The notes: a model not told the origin generated them from the sequence alone. A DNA stretch of 64,000 nucleotides from Pholiota molesta (GCA_014925825.1 JACGCK010000071.1:1-64000), one strand, 5' to 3'; positions 1 through 15,487 are shown, numbered from the stretch's first letter. Translations and numbers: made by a program.

Positions 1-94
1 AAAACGTGCAAACTTTAGAAAGAGGAACTGGAAGATTGTCTCCCATGGATGTTCTCTGGCGTCTTCCTCTTGCAATGTTTCTTGTCGTGCAAGG

Positions 95-560
95 CTAGGA
101 CGGTTGGCTCCCAAGGACATCGATCATCTTCCTCATTTCGGACAGCATCTTTTCGTCAATGGCAGCCATTTTAGTCGCGATATGACTGACAACCTCGTCT
201 CGTTCGATAGTTTCATCTCGGGAAGTTGGATCATGCGAAGAGGCATGTTATTGAAAACATGCCTTCGAAGTGCCATAACAAGTTGCTGAGGAATCGGTAC
301 GGTGTCCTCTCCGACATGTGTAGAAACAGCTTCAGATGAGGCAGTGGCTATGAATGGAGTCAGTTGAAATCCAAAACAGCCTTCAATATTTTACTTCTCT
401 TGAGCTAAAAATACTCACAGTTAAGAATCCTGTTAAGCTCTGGAGCCAATCGTGCCAATGTAATTTCGAGTGTCTGAACCTTCGGTAAGTGTACGAGTGC
501 TTGCTCTGCGAAATATCATTAATTAGGCATAGCCTTAAGCCCTGGGTGTTGATCGATTAT
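95..560 (-). CDS. C-terminal end of an unknown protein (partial)
   Basis: The last exons of a minus-strand gene with no recognised family. One exon begins after an acceptor near 515 and reads QALVHLPKVQTLEITLARL; a donor GTGAGT near 418 and an acceptor TTCATAG near 350 join it in frame to an exon containing IPQQLVMALRRHVFNNMPLR. The frame then breaks near 207-211. Adding one base there gives a smooth amphipathic tail (LIERDEVVSHIATKMAAI) ending at a stop near 95-97. Without the added base the protein ends at 133-135 with an unlikely tail. Exons upstream of about 560 could not be defined, so the real 5' end is unknown. Confidence 0.4.
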
Positions 561-569
561 CTGTCACAT

Positions 570-1418
570 ACAGGTGCCATCTTGGGTCAGTACGCGATTT
601 TAAGTACAATAAACGCTTCAAATATAGGGCATTCGGAGATGGAGGTTAGCGTCAAGGTTCATGGCCTTGGCCTTGGCGCATGGCAGGCAGCAGCCCTGGC
701 CAAATCCCACGGCAGACATAAAACAGTGACTATTTGTGAGTACTGAATCTACTGATGTAAATTTGCAAAATGTTGCTACTACCTACTTACTAAATCGCAA
801 ATCACATTCTATCCTCAAATCCAGCACGGCAATTTCAAGAGCAAAACGGTTATAATATACTCTGATAATATACAGTTTATGGTCTCGGTATATACGAGAA
901 CAAAAAAAAAATACAAGGAGCAAATACTATGGTTCGTATGTTGTATTGTATGGTAGGATAATAAAGAAGCCCACAGGCGAGATCAGGAAGAAAGAACGAA
1001 CGAACGAACGAAGAGCGAGCAGCGCACGGTGGTAGGCAACGTGGGACGGCGAGATACAGAAGATACCATCCCCGTCCACACTCAAGGAAAAGCCAAGGCA
1101 CCCGTGTTCACTCCGATCCACTCCCAAAGGCAGGCTGGTGAAGGCGGAAGCAAGAGGTCCCTGTTAAAATGAACAGATAAATAAACCAAGTACCATCGCA
1201 AGAGAGGACATGAAAGGGTGCTGGACAAAATTTTGTTTTCGTTTTTTGTTTGCTGTTTTTGCTCCTTCGCCATTTTCAAATGGTCCATAAGCCAACGACA
1301 ACGACGACGACGCGCTCTAGATCCGCACAGAAAAGAGAGAAGAGAGGGTCGGCATGCCATGATCTTGCTCATCTGTGTTCGTTTTTCGGCGCCGACCCAG
1401 AGCATTGCATCCTATCCT
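570..1418. other. Intergenic region and probable 3' UTR of poly(A) polymerase
   Basis: No gene is supported here. The part next to 1419 lies just downstream of the poly(A) polymerase stop on the minus strand and is probably its 3' UTR. It holds a short (GAAC)n tract near 993-1010, an A10 run near 902, and is purine-biased on the plus strand. The short open frames present are unlike any protein I know. Confidence 0.4.
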
Positions 1419-4256
<2,838 letters not shown>

Positions 4257-5350
4257 GTTAGACTGATATAATAGCGATGCTTTCTGGTATGTAGTTGCTT
4301 GAAAGTAGGGATGGAGAGGTAATGAGGAGGAGGTAGCAGAGGACGCTGTCAGATGGAATGCGTCAGTCGGAAAGAATTCCAGCTCTCCAGGCCAATCTTG
4401 TCATCGTATTTACCTATCACGTGATATGCCACCCAAAATTTCCTCTCCGAGTCTCCCGTGGCCCTTCCAACTCACCTTCAGTATACTTCCCCGGTTGGAC
4501 TGATTGCAACTCTATCATCTTCAAGGCCAACTAGAACTTATTTCCATGAACAACATCTGATGAACCCCCAACCATTGCGGTCTCAAGCGGCGCCGTGTAA
4601 CCCAACTAGCCCATACTCATGTACTTATTCAGAATTCTAGAAAGCCCGCAACTTCAAGTGCGCCGCTCAGTATAACTCGGACAGATCGGCCATGTGTCCT
4701 AGTGGATCGAAATTATTCTCGTTCAAATTCCAGAATCCAGATGTTCGAACTTGTTCCAGAACTTGAACCTCAGGCCTCAGGCCTCAACGCTTCAAGCCTC
4801 CTTCCCATCGCAGTATTTCTTTGACTACAGGGCACTTTTACCTTATGAGCGGTCGAAGGCTTGTATCGACTCTAGCAGTGTTCCCAGCGTTCAGGCCGCA
4901 GGTGCCAGGCCATCTGTTTTTCTTCACCTTGATACACCGAGTCAACATTCAAACTTTCAACCTTCGTCGAAACGCCTTTCAAAGGAGATTGATGATGCAC
5001 TACAACTCTACGTTGAGTTTTGGACCAAGACTGAAAACTGGAAGATTGGATACAGTCCGCATAACATGTCGTTGAAGCAATCCAACTGGTCTCTTTCCAT
5101 TCACATCTCACACACATAAGCAACACCACAAAGGGCAGACCAAAATATGAACAGTGCCAAAGAGAGCTTCGGACCCATAATCAGTACTTCTTACGCGCCT
5201 ATCTCATCCGCATCCGCAATGGTCCTGGATATCCTCAAGGCCAATCCATGCTTCCGGAGGTCACCGTCCGAGCCCATAAAACCACAACAGCCTGGAGACG
5301 AACGCCAACTCTTTCCTATGTACCCTGCGTCCAACTCTCCAGTTTATGAC
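4257..5350. other. Intergenic spacer, PAP1 promoter side
   Basis: About 1.1 kb between the poly(A) polymerase start and the DUF4470 pseudogene. No supported gene. It holds imperfect copies of CAGGCCT near 4770-4790. An open frame runs into the pseudogene from 5147, but only the part from 5351 on resembles the intact paralogue. Confidence 0.5.
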
Positions 5351-6914
5351 ATGTCCCATCCAGTCATTTGGCCGAAGAAAACACTTTCCTACCCAATAGG
5401 GAACATTCCACCTATCTGCCTCACTCAAGGGCTATCGCCTGAAAAGAGTGCAGAGATCGTTCTATAGTACTTGGCTATGGTGATTAACGAAGCATTTTGT
5501 ATACCGTGTGTGCGGACCTAGCTCCTGGTGCGTCCTCTTCATTACTTCTTCAATCCTCGACGATTCTAACACTCGCCATCAGATAATCGACATCTCGACT
5601 TTACGTGCTGCTACTGGGGACCAGCGGTCCTAGGTAAGATATTCTTGCTCGTTCGCATTGATGAAAATTGATGTTTGAACCCTCTCCAGCCCGCAATATA
5701 CTCTGACGATGATCGTCGATGGAGTCGTGACAGACGCTGCATGGTCGATTTTCTTTCGTTTCTACCTCGATGAAGCTTCCCATAATATCCCCATGGCCCA
5801 ATGCCGGAAGCTTACTCAGACATCTTCCGACATGAAAACTTGGAGTGACGCCAGATATGGTGGTTTTCTACGATTCTGCACCGACTGTTCCCTTGCAGAG
5901 ATCAGACGCCATTGGGCTTTGTATGCGAAATCACAGGATCTTTCCAAGAATTCCCGAAAGGCCATACGAGCATCCTTCCAGTCTGGCATGCAGTCAGTCC
6001 GCGAACTTCACGCAAGAAATATAATCACCACTGTGAGAGCCGCTGGTCCTCTGTTCCTATCCGTCCACGGGAAAGGTCTCGGATCATATACGTCGTTTTG
6101 GACTATGGGCGTCACTACATCGAAAACATCGCAAGGCATCTCGACACCATACACCAATCCAACGTTCGCGTATCCTTTTTCCGGCAAGAAATTCGATGTC
6201 CACTATGGTCTTGAACCCAATAGCTGCATTTTTTCTCGTCCCAGCTTTAGCGCTGGAGAAGAATGTCAAGCCGCCGACGTCAATCACTACCGAGGATCTC
6301 GTGGAATACGCTCAACCACAATTTTCTGCCTGGTTCGCTCCGTTCAAGACGCGCATATCACAAGGACCGACGGCGCGCGTCATCCTACGTCTCTTCGTTG
6401 GAGAATCTCTCGCCTTTTGCCTGGCCCTGCACGTTTGCGAGGAACAGAGGACGACGGAGGCTGAGATTCATACACACCCATTTCGTGGTTTTCCGATTGT
6501 ACTTGCCGCAGACGATTGTGTTCTCGTCACGTTCAGTGATTATGCGCTTTGGTTCAATTACCCTTTCTCAATCCAAATGAAACGCGCACAGACCCGGATC
6601 CAAGGTCCCGATTATTCATGAAACCACCAGATTGAATCAACAGTTTGAACCGATTCCAGCGATTTTCGTGACCTCTCCCTCAATCCTTTTGCAGTGGCTC
6701 ACGACGAGAAGCAGATCAACTTGTGAACATTCATTATCTCAATTTAGACGTCCTCCCAGCTCTATCGCTTCCAAATACAGACAATGACCTCAGATCTTCA
6801 CGCCCGTGTCAGAAGGCTCATTGGAAAATCCGCAAGAAAGTATGCGCTATAATAAAACGAGTTTTGAAAGACGATACCTCGAAGGGCGGTACCAGGGCAA
6901 TTTGGGGGCGATGA
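5351..6914 (+). pseudogene. DUF4470-MYND protein, decayed internal-deletion copy
   Basis: A broken paralogue of the intact gene at 11757-15487. The start (MSHPVIWPKKTLSYPIGN) matches the DUF4470 domain. A stop and frame break at 5465-5470 interrupt it where the intact gene has the GCGDP loop. Homology resumes at 5709 (MIVDGVVTDAAWSIFF) and shifts frame near 6215. Two internal segments are missing. Near 6515-6525 the frame jumps from the region matching 12905 of the intact copy to the region matching about 14345, a loss of roughly 1.4 kb. Near 6800 it jumps again, straight to the last part of the MYND finger (CQKAHWKIRKKVC), losing most of the C-terminal domain and the first zinc ligands. The intron positions of the 5' part are still recognisable, so this is a DNA-level duplicate and not a retrocopy. 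Unlikely to make a working protein. Confidence 0.9.
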
Positions 6915-7403
6915 TGGAGTTTTGGAACATATTTGCAATCCTATTGCGTGAGATTTTACATTCTTGTCGTCGTGCGACATATTGAGTTTGTGACCTGCTT
7001 ATAAGATTTATACGTTACTTACCCCAAGTCTAAGTGCAGTCAACCTCAAAGAACATAGAACAGTCCACCAGTTTGCCTTATGTATGTATAATCATACGGG
7101 CTGCTGGTCCGTCCGATACCTTACACCATCATTATGGAAAAGCTTACGTGGGATCTCAAGACCTCACATACCGATATCATGAAGCGTAATGCCGTGTTAT
7201 CTATTTTCAGTCTGATACTTGTGTTATATCCAGCGTGGGGGTGAGACTGGCAGAGCCTCATGGCGAACCTGATGGCAGGATGAATTGACTGCTATGCGGT
7301 TGCAGTGCTCCTTGACCACGCTCATACAAGTAACAACACTGGTGCCCTGCTAGCACCCAGCCGTGCTACTGCCTCCATCTAATCCACATTCTCAGAAGAG
7401 GTC
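6915..7403. other. Intergenic spacer upstream of the NACHT gene
   Basis: About 490 bp with no supported gene. It presumably carries the promoter of the NACHT gene. I saw no repeat or clear motif. Confidence 0.5.
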
Positions 7404-10400
7404 ATGTCGATGTTCAAAAATGCGTCGAATATCGAAATCAAAGGTGGAAATTTCGCAACTGTGAAAGGGAATGCATATTTCAACAATTACACCTCGGACC
7501 GACACGGTACTTCATCCTAACATTCCTCTGAAAAATTGCAGGACTGAAGCATAGAATTTACAGGGTTCAAACTTCTTCTTGACAACATCGTCACAGGTGC
7601 TTTTCACAATGCCGCCGAACGGGGCGATCCACCTCGATGCCACGAAGGCACTCGCAAAGCTGTTCTTGCAGAGATCACGGCCTGGATAAAATCACCTGAA
7701 GCGCGAGAGAAATTTCTCCTCTGGCTGTACGGACCTGCCGGTGCTGGCAAAAGTGCGATAGCGCAAAGTATTGCAGAGGCTTGCGAACAGGAAGGCCTAC
7801 TGGCCGCGTCATTTTTCTTCTCTCGCTCGACAGCTGGACGCGACAACTCCTCAAAATTCATCGCAACACTTTCCTACCAGCTCTCAAGGTGTATTCCCGA
7901 GATGCGCGAACCCCTCTTCGCGGCAATCGAAGAAGATCCGACGATCTTTCATCGCTCGCTTTCAACCCAAATGCAAGTCTTAGTGATCAACCCCATCAAG
8001 GCAGCACAACCCACCCTCCAAACCCAGACGACGAGATTTGTAGTCATGGATGGTATCGACGAATGTGGGCCCGATGGTCAAGCACAGGCCGAACTCATCG
8101 CTGTCCTAGGGACAGCCGTTCATGAGCTAGAACATTTACCTCTCATTTTCCTAATCGCCAGCCGCCCAGAATACGAGATCCGCTGGGCTGTCAACAAGGC
8201 CCCCCTGACCACGCTCACAAAAGGAATGCCGCTGGACGACAACTATAAACCAGATGACGATATCAAAGTATATTTGAATTCAATGTTCCAGAAAATCAGA
8301 GAAAATCAACTCGAGATCGGAAACTACCTCCCTGCCACACAATGGCCATTGGAGGCCGATGTCGATCATCTTGTGCAGAAATCTTCCGGTCACTTTCTCT
8401 TTGCTGCAACAGTCGTGAATTTCATCGATTCTCCTCGACACGACCCTAGAGAGCGACTAAACATTATTCTTGGTCTATTCGCTGCGGGTGATGAAACTCC
8501 TTTCGCGCTCCTAGATGCGCTGTATCGCTTTATCCTGTCTTCGGTGGTCGACCGCGCAAAGGTCATGAGTATTCTGACAGTACTCACGCTCACAACCGAC
8601 TCGGACTCTTTCGACCGTGACGATGTACTACAAGTGAATATGGTTGAGGATTTACTAGGCTTTGGGGTTCGCACCGCCCTAATTGATATGCATGCCCTCG
8701 TGTTTGTCCCGCCCTTTCAGGACACAGACTCCGTCATACGGATACATCATGCCTCAATGTATGACTTCCTATTGGACCAGTCTCGATCCCAAGAATTCTT
8801 TATCGACGCGGGAAAAGGTGATATTGCACTCACTCGACAATGGATTCAGGCGATCGGGAATTATCCTCGTAGCCTTTGTAGGAACCATGAGCATCGATGG
8901 ATCCAAGTTTTAGTGGATGCTTTCCTGACACATTGCCAGAGAATACCTGCAAACAACGAAGTTGCGGATGATCTTGCGGCGCTCGATTTGAAAGCAGTGC
9001 TTGATGAAATTGGTGGTGAAAAAGAAATAGAAGGAATTTTACAGTCTGAATGGGCCGATTTTCTTCAATGTGCAAGACAACAGGTCAGTCGATCGATTCA
9101 TACATTCGTAATCAATATACCTTGGAGGAATGTGGTCTGAAAATTTTCAATGCACATCTGCAATAGGGAAAGGATCGAGTCGATGTTTATCCCCGTCTGC
9201 AGAATGATATTGACGCATTCTTCCTTCATCGCCTCTCGCAATACCCTCACAGACTACGCTCGCATATTCCTGTTGTCTTCTCCTTTGGCTATTGGCAACA
9301 TAGTGAAGATGTGTTCGAAACCTTGCTCCATGTAGGACGCCCTACGATGGCGGAGCTTGAACACCTCCGTGAAATGGATTTGCGATTATTGGCATTGCAT
9401 TCACAGACAGTCCCCAATGGTTTCACTCCTTTCTGGAGAAGATTCTTCAAGGACAAAACCAGGGCTGGAGAGTATTATCTAGATGGGAAAAACTATGCAG
9501 CATTTGCGAAAGAAATCATTGAACTCGTATTCCCCGAGTACGTGAATATTCCTTCCATGTTACTGCTACGCTATTCCAATGTCAGTGCACCTGTTGACGA
9601 CTTCTTTTTGTAGGTCTGATGAAGATGCACGACAAGTCCGACCAATCGGAAAATACGATGATGAATCAAACTACTCAACTGATGAATCGGACGCAAACAT
9701 TCGTATACCTCTTCACGATGTAGCAATGTCTTTCTTCAAAGACATACTCTCCAAAGCTTCGCAAGATTCAAATCTCGCTCAGCTCCTGAAGGATCGATTT
9801 TTCCAACATGAAACAGCCATGAAACCTGTTGCAATCCCCTTTTCCATTTGGGTACAGCAATTTCCAGCAGCATACATTGATCAGGAGGGTGATTCAGATC
9901 GGATGTTGAGGAACTTTAAAAGTTACAGTGAGCAATATCTAAAGGTAAGACACCCTTCTGCCGAATTATGGAATTAGCCACTCAGACAACGCACGACATT
10001 TTACTTCGACAGACGTGCGGTATATTGCCATACACAGACAGAGACAATATGCTTGCATTCGGCGGCAATTTTGTCGTCGAGTCTCCGACATCCATTAGTG
10101 GGTTGGGTTCTCCAGCTGATTTTTTTGGCAGGCTGGAGCCGCTCCCACCCGATAGAATGTCAAAGCCTGGACATGAAAGTGAATTGCATGCCCCACATTG
10201 GCCTGCGTCAATTCCGACATTCCCTTTCTTTGAGAACGATTCAGTCAACGAGTTGATAGATATATCTGATAGGCGCGTAAAGTGGTCTTCATCCGATAGT
10301 ATGTCGAATCCTGGCCATGAAAGTGAATTGCATGCCCCACATCGGCCTGCGTCAATTCCAGGATCACTCCACAGGACAGCGACAAGCCCCATCGTTGAGA

Positions 10401-10723
10401 ACGATGCAGTCCTCGAGCTGATATATCTATCTCCTTTGCACACACCCATTACTTTACCTGATAGGCGCTCAAAGAGGTCTTCATCCAATAGTGTGTCGAA
10501 TCCTGGACATGAAAGCGAATCGCATGCCCAACATCGGCCTCCATCAATTGCAGGATCACTCCACAGGACACCGACAAGCCCTCTCGTTGAGAACGATCCA
10601 GTCCACGAGCCGATACATCTATCTCCTTCGCACACGCTCGTTACTTCACTTGATAGGCGCATGAAGAGGTCAATATGGTTGCGCCTATGTCCATGTCTGT
10701 CCCCCAGCAATGTAGAATCATGA
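7404..10723 (+). CDS. NACHT-domain NTPase (NLR-like) with tandem-repeat tail
   Basis: A signal-transducing STAND NTPase of the kind expanded in agaricomycetes; fungal relatives act in non-self recognition and programmed cell death, but its role here is inferred. Five exons fit in phase: 7404-7506, 7564-9083, 9167-9537, 9614-9944, 9986-10723, giving 1020 aa. The N-terminus carries the small NIEIKGGNFATVKGNAYFNN motif often found ahead of fungal NACHT domains. The P-loop GPAGAGKS is at residues 91-98 and the Walker B segment VVMDGIDEC near 194-202. Conserved NACHT features follow (LIFLIASRPEYEIR, IRIHHASMYDFL). The middle is a helical region without known repeats. The last 190 residues are three tandem repeats described separately. 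The gene is intact and lies between a dead and a live DUF4470-MYND gene. No WD40, ankyrin or TPR repeats are visible. Confidence 0.9.
10151..10678 (+). repeat. Three coding tandem repeats at the NACHT C-terminus
   Basis: In-frame repeats starting at 10151, 10295 and 10487. Units 2 and 3 are 192 bp (64 aa); unit 1 is 144 bp (48 aa) and lacks an internal segment. The core is (D/N)x(M/V)S(N/K)PGHESE followed by HAPHRPASI, then a VENDxVxELI segment and a closing DRRxKxSSS. The unit is Pro/Ser/His-rich and probably disordered. Differences between units keep the frame. Confidence 0.92.
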
Positions 10724-11756
10724 GAGCAGCAAAATGGTATGCACTTTTTATCTAGACCTATTCGTTGGGAGTTGAGATGACTGATACATACTACCCATGG
10801 CCTATCTTTCAAAAGTTCTGAAGGGAACGTCGGCCAGTGTACAAACGAGTTGTGATAATTTGGTGGTAATGTGGAATGGGGGTTACTTCTGACTGTGTAT
10901 TATTGAGTAGCTCAATTGAACTCCGATTTATTCGACCCAATATCAACCTTCACCTTCATTGAAACAGGCATAGTACCTCTTGTATGTTGTCGTACGTGAG
11001 AACCTATGAAGTCTAGACACCTGCGAGTATCGCACGTCATGAGTTCCAGCTTCTTTGGAGAAGCCAGTTGTTTCTAGCAGCCGGAGAGTCCGCCAGGCAA
11101 ATCAGGACCCTTTTCAAGTGAAAACCCGATATAAAGAGGCCACTAGGACCAAGACTCGGGGATGCATCTCTTCACTCTTTCTCGTTTATAAAGGACTCGT
11201 TACGAATCCCTCGCCAATTTTTAGACGCCGAGGAGGACAGGGCGTTAGCAGAACCTAAAGTTTCAGCTTCTCGCCAGTGCTACGTACATAAAAACAGTAT
11301 AGAGAAACTGACTGGAAAGCCCACAAGAGGATTTGCATCGACAGAACGAGCGTTACGGTATAAATATGAATTATGTGAACAGTACGCAACTCCAAGTTGA
11401 TTCCAAGTATACCGGCTTCGGGATCTACCGCACCATGCCGCGTGTGATCGGCGGCCTGTTCAACACAAACCCTCTGTGGCACCGTCACCGTCTCTATATA
11501 ATGCCTATAGCTAACTCTTTAATGAGTCCTCCATTACCCACACGGACTCTAACAAGAAATCCTCACATATAAGCTTCTATCTGTGTCCTTTTTTTGTTTG
11601 ATAACACTCGGTCAGTGAATGAGCTTTTTACGTGTCAACGCTCTTCAAGTTCTAAAAAATTGAAATAGAATTCATTTGCCAAGTCTTCCCAGAGTGTCCA
11701 CGCCAACCTAGGAAGAACTTGCGTAAAGCCAAATCCCACCTCCTCTCCTCATTGCG
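10724..11756. other. Intergenic spacer upstream of the DUF4470-MYND gene
   Basis: About 1 kb with no supported gene; it should hold the 3' UTR of the NACHT gene and the promoter of the next gene. Short open frames near 11055-11570 have no recognisable features. Confidence 0.5.
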
Positions 11757-14700
11757 ATGGCTCATCCGATCCTTTGGTCGAAGAAAACATCTTTTTATCC
11801 GATAGGGAATGCCCCGCCCATCTGCCTTACGCAAAACTTATCTCCCGAAAAAACTGCGGAAATTCTTCTGCTGGGCTGTGGTGACCCACGCAGTATTTTG
11901 TATACCGTGTATGCGGACCTAGCTCCTGGTATGTATATTTTGTCTTTCTTTTGCTTCCTAGCCATTTAACATTCATCAGGCAATCGTCATTTGGATTTTA
12001 CATGTTGCGACTTAGAACCAGCGGTCCTAGGTGAGTAATCAATCATCGTTTATGTTGCTGGACTCAGAATCTTCGTTTTTTAGCCCGCAATATACTCTTG
12101 CTGACGATGATCGCCGATGGAGTCTCGACAGACGCTGCTTGGGCTATTTTCTATCACTTCTTCCTCGACGAGGCCTCCCACAACATCCTCATCGCTCAAT
12201 GCCGCAGTCTTATCCAATCGTCTTCTGACATGCAAACATGGAGAGACTCCAAATACGGCAGTTTTCTACGATTTTGCACTGAACATTCTCTCGCGGAGAT
12301 CAGTCGCCATTGGGGCTTGTATGCCGAATCGCAGGACTTCACCGAGAGCGAGCGAAAACTCTTGCGAGCATCATTCCACTCTGGAATGCAGAAAGTCCGC
12401 GAATATCACAAAGGAGAGGCGATCAGTACTTTGAGAGCCGCTGGTCCCCTATACATGTCCGTCCATCTGAAAAGCGTCGAGGCGTTCACGTCGTTTTGGA
12501 CCACTGGGGTCACACCATCGAAGTCTTCACAAGGCATCTCTACACCATACGTCAATCCAACTTTCGTATATTCTCGTACCGGCAGGAAATTCAACGTTCA
12601 CTACAGCACCAACCCCATTACGGCGTTCTATCTGGCCCCAGGATTGGCACTGGATAAGAACGGAAAGCCGCCAGCGACGGTCACTCTCGAGGATCTCGTG
12701 GATTCTGCCAAGCTACAATTTGCAGCGGGGTGCGCCTCGTTCAAAGCGCGTCTCTCCTCAGGGTCGGCGGCGAACATTACCATACGCTTCTTCGTCGGTG
12801 ATGCCCTCAACTTTTGTCGCGCACTGCATGTCTGCAAAGAACAGAAGACGACCGAAACAGGGATCTATTCTCACCCATGGGGCGGGTCGCCAATTGCACT
12901 CGACGCCGGAGATTACAGTGGCTCTTCCGCCTCGCCCGCTCCTTTGCAGTTCAATGTCATCGACACCTCCGACTTGGCAGACCACATCGGCCTGCTCAAC
13001 CTCTTGGTTGTGACTGTACCGCTATTAGAACGCCAGCCTTGGTCCGTCCTCCACACCAACGCATTGCTCCGGTCGGATCCTCCGCTTCCAGCAACATCGG
13101 AGCTCAGCGAGATCGCCTGTGCGGATGTACCGACGCTGTCCATGCTTTTGGGCGTTGCGCCTGCGCTGCACCTCTGGCATTTCACGAGTCATTCGAACAA
13201 GCATGAAGTGATGACCGCGGATCCGCGCACCGGCCAGCTGCCTGAAATCCTTTCGTGGCGCTTCGTCTCGGCTTTCGGGCCCAATACAAACGCCAAACCC
13301 CAGGATACCGGCATAGGGAATTTCAAGTTGGCATGCGCCGAGGCAACATTGGCGGAGTTCTTTTTTTCCGTGTATTTGCGGATGTTCGCCACGGAAAATC
13401 CAGCGCTGTACTTCAAGAGCTCTGGCCCTGCTGCGCACTTCAAGAAACAGAACATCATCCACTATACGCGAGAGAGCTTCGTTGCCCTTCTTGCGCTGGC
13501 CAAAGGGAATGTCAAGGCTGACTGGCCGCGCGCTATGGACCATCTCGTCGACCTCATTGGAGACGACCAAAGCCTTCTGATGGGGCTGAACGGCTATCAG
13601 GATTTGATGTGCCAGCTCTACCTGCGCGGTGTGCATACCCTCGACGTGCTCACCCCAGCCTATGCGGAGACTGTCCGAAAGCCCCGAGATAGGTTCCAGG
13701 GCTGGAAAGATGTACCGTCCGTCGTCTGCGTCGTCCTCAAAGTGCCTCGACAACAACTAACATGTTTGGAGAATATGGAGGCCGATGAACTCATGACGCC
13801 GATCCTTCAGTGCGAAATCTACGGACCCAGCTTCCACAACATCTACTCGTCCATCCATCTTACTTTCGGAGAGACATCGGTTTCTGTCGTCGACGGCGAG
13901 CCTCAAGTCACGATCAAGGAAGATCCGAAAGGATGGAGCGGAAGTTCCTCCCTCATTGCTACTTTCTATCTGCCATCGTGGACGTTGTGCAATGCGCCAG
14001 CAGCGACCAAGGTCGGACTCCACATCCGAAGCACTCCGTTGTCTATTCACTTGAAATCGCAGCTGGGGATGCGCCTTGCTATTTTTTCCACACCTTTGAC
14101 GGACGCGACCCATATCCAAGTAGTCCGCCACCGTCCGGGCAATGCGCAAGAGGTAGAACGTCTGCGCAGGACCCCTGGCTATAACGCATCGACGGCATCT
14201 GAAAGTGTCACAGAGGTTACGGGGAATTTCAGTTCTTCTGGCGACAAAGCGGTATATCTCGTCGTTCGGAAAGAAATCGCTGACGCTGATGCTGCGAGTT
14301 CGCTTGCAAGCGGCATCAAGGTGGTAACGAAGCCATTAACAGATTCCTCTGTGCTTGTCATATTTGGCGACCATAAGTATCGGCTTAGATACCCTTTCCC
14401 AGTTCAAATGAAACAGCTGAAAATGCGAATCGCTCGTAAATCGTCTTTTATCGAGGTAAACCGATTGCACATATACGAACACTTCAGAAAACTGATTATT
14501 CGCCCACTTCCTTAGCTTGAAACGCCAGTTCGACCAGACTTCAGCGATTTTCGCGATCTCTCCCTCAATCCTTTTGCTGTGGCAAACGACAACAAGCAGA
14601 TCAACCTGCTCAACATCCATTATCTCAAACTGGACATCCTCCCAGCTATTTCGCTTCCAGGAAAAGAAGAAGACCTTGACTGGCTCAACATCCATATCGC

Positions 14701-15487
14701 ACTGACATTATCTAAGGCCGAAACAGAGGCTAGATTGAATCCTTTCCAACCGGCACGCGGAACGTTCGTCAACGTCAAGGACACCACCGCGTGCTTGTTC
14801 CTCAAGTACGCTGGGCTGCAGGTCGCGAGGCCCCAGGACTGGTCCAGCGTCTTCGGCCTGTCCGATCCCCTGAACGGGGGCGTCTACACCTACATCTTCG
14901 TCAACGCGATGAGATTCGACCTGGGCTCGCACACCATCGTCCTCGACGCCTGCGTCGTGCCCCTGGCTGACAGGATCATGCCCACGCTCCGCCCGGCCCT
15001 CGACGCCCTGCGGCACCGCCATTTCGTCGAGGTGATGACGCACGCGGACGAGAAAAGGATGTGGACGCTCCTCCTGCCGCTGCTCGCGGAGCGGTGCCGC
15101 ACGTGGCAGCATACGGACACCTGCGAGTACCGCACCAGGGGGGTGCCAGCGTCCTTGGACGTGGCGCAGCGCAGTCCGCTGTGCAGCTGCGGGAAGGGCA
15201 AGAACCTGGGGCGGTTCGGGACAGTGACCGAGTGGGCGCCGTTCCGTGACGAGGCTACGCGGGTGGCGATTGGGCCGCTCTTCCCGTTCTCATTTCCGGG
15301 GGCGAATTCTTCAGGTGGCGAGGAGGACAAGGGTCCATCTAAATTGCAATGCACCAAATGTAGAGGGCCTGGAAAACCTCAGCTGTTAGTGTGTACTGCG
15401 TGCAAGAAGACGCAGTATTGTTCACGCGAATGTCAAAAGGCGGACTGGAAAGTCCACAAGAAAATATGCGCCGCTGCTGGAAAATAA
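11757..15487 (+). CDS. DUF4470 and MYND zinc-finger protein
   Basis: An intact protein of 1188 aa from four exons that join in phase: 11757-11928, 11980-12030, 12084-14455, 14516-15487. Residues 5 to about 95 form the DUF4470 domain (FYPIGNAPPICLTQNL, GCGDPRSILYTVYADL, LDFTCCDLEPAVLARNI), whose GCGDP stretch resembles the start of a methyltransferase-like fold. The long middle has no domain I can name. The C-terminus is a MYND zinc finger, residues 1144-1183, with all ligands present: CxxC at the start, CTAC, YCSREC, and H...C at KVHKKIC. MYND fingers usually bind proline-rich partners, but the partner here is unknown. Codon use becomes very GC-rich from about 14820 to 15290. A decayed paralogue lies at 5.35-6.9 kb. 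Confidence 0.92.

Noticed and set aside
4751..5119. Open frames upstream of the DUF4470 pseudogene
   Set aside because: They overlap each other in several frames, are Ser/Leu-rich and show no resemblance to the intact paralogue.
9982..10812. 276-codon minus-strand open frame over the NACHT repeat region
   Set aside because: Antisense of the repeat-coding last exon; its own repetition only mirrors the sense repeats.
13025..13756. 243-codon minus-strand open frame
   Set aside because: Antisense to the intact DUF4470-MYND gene; no domain and no splice structure.
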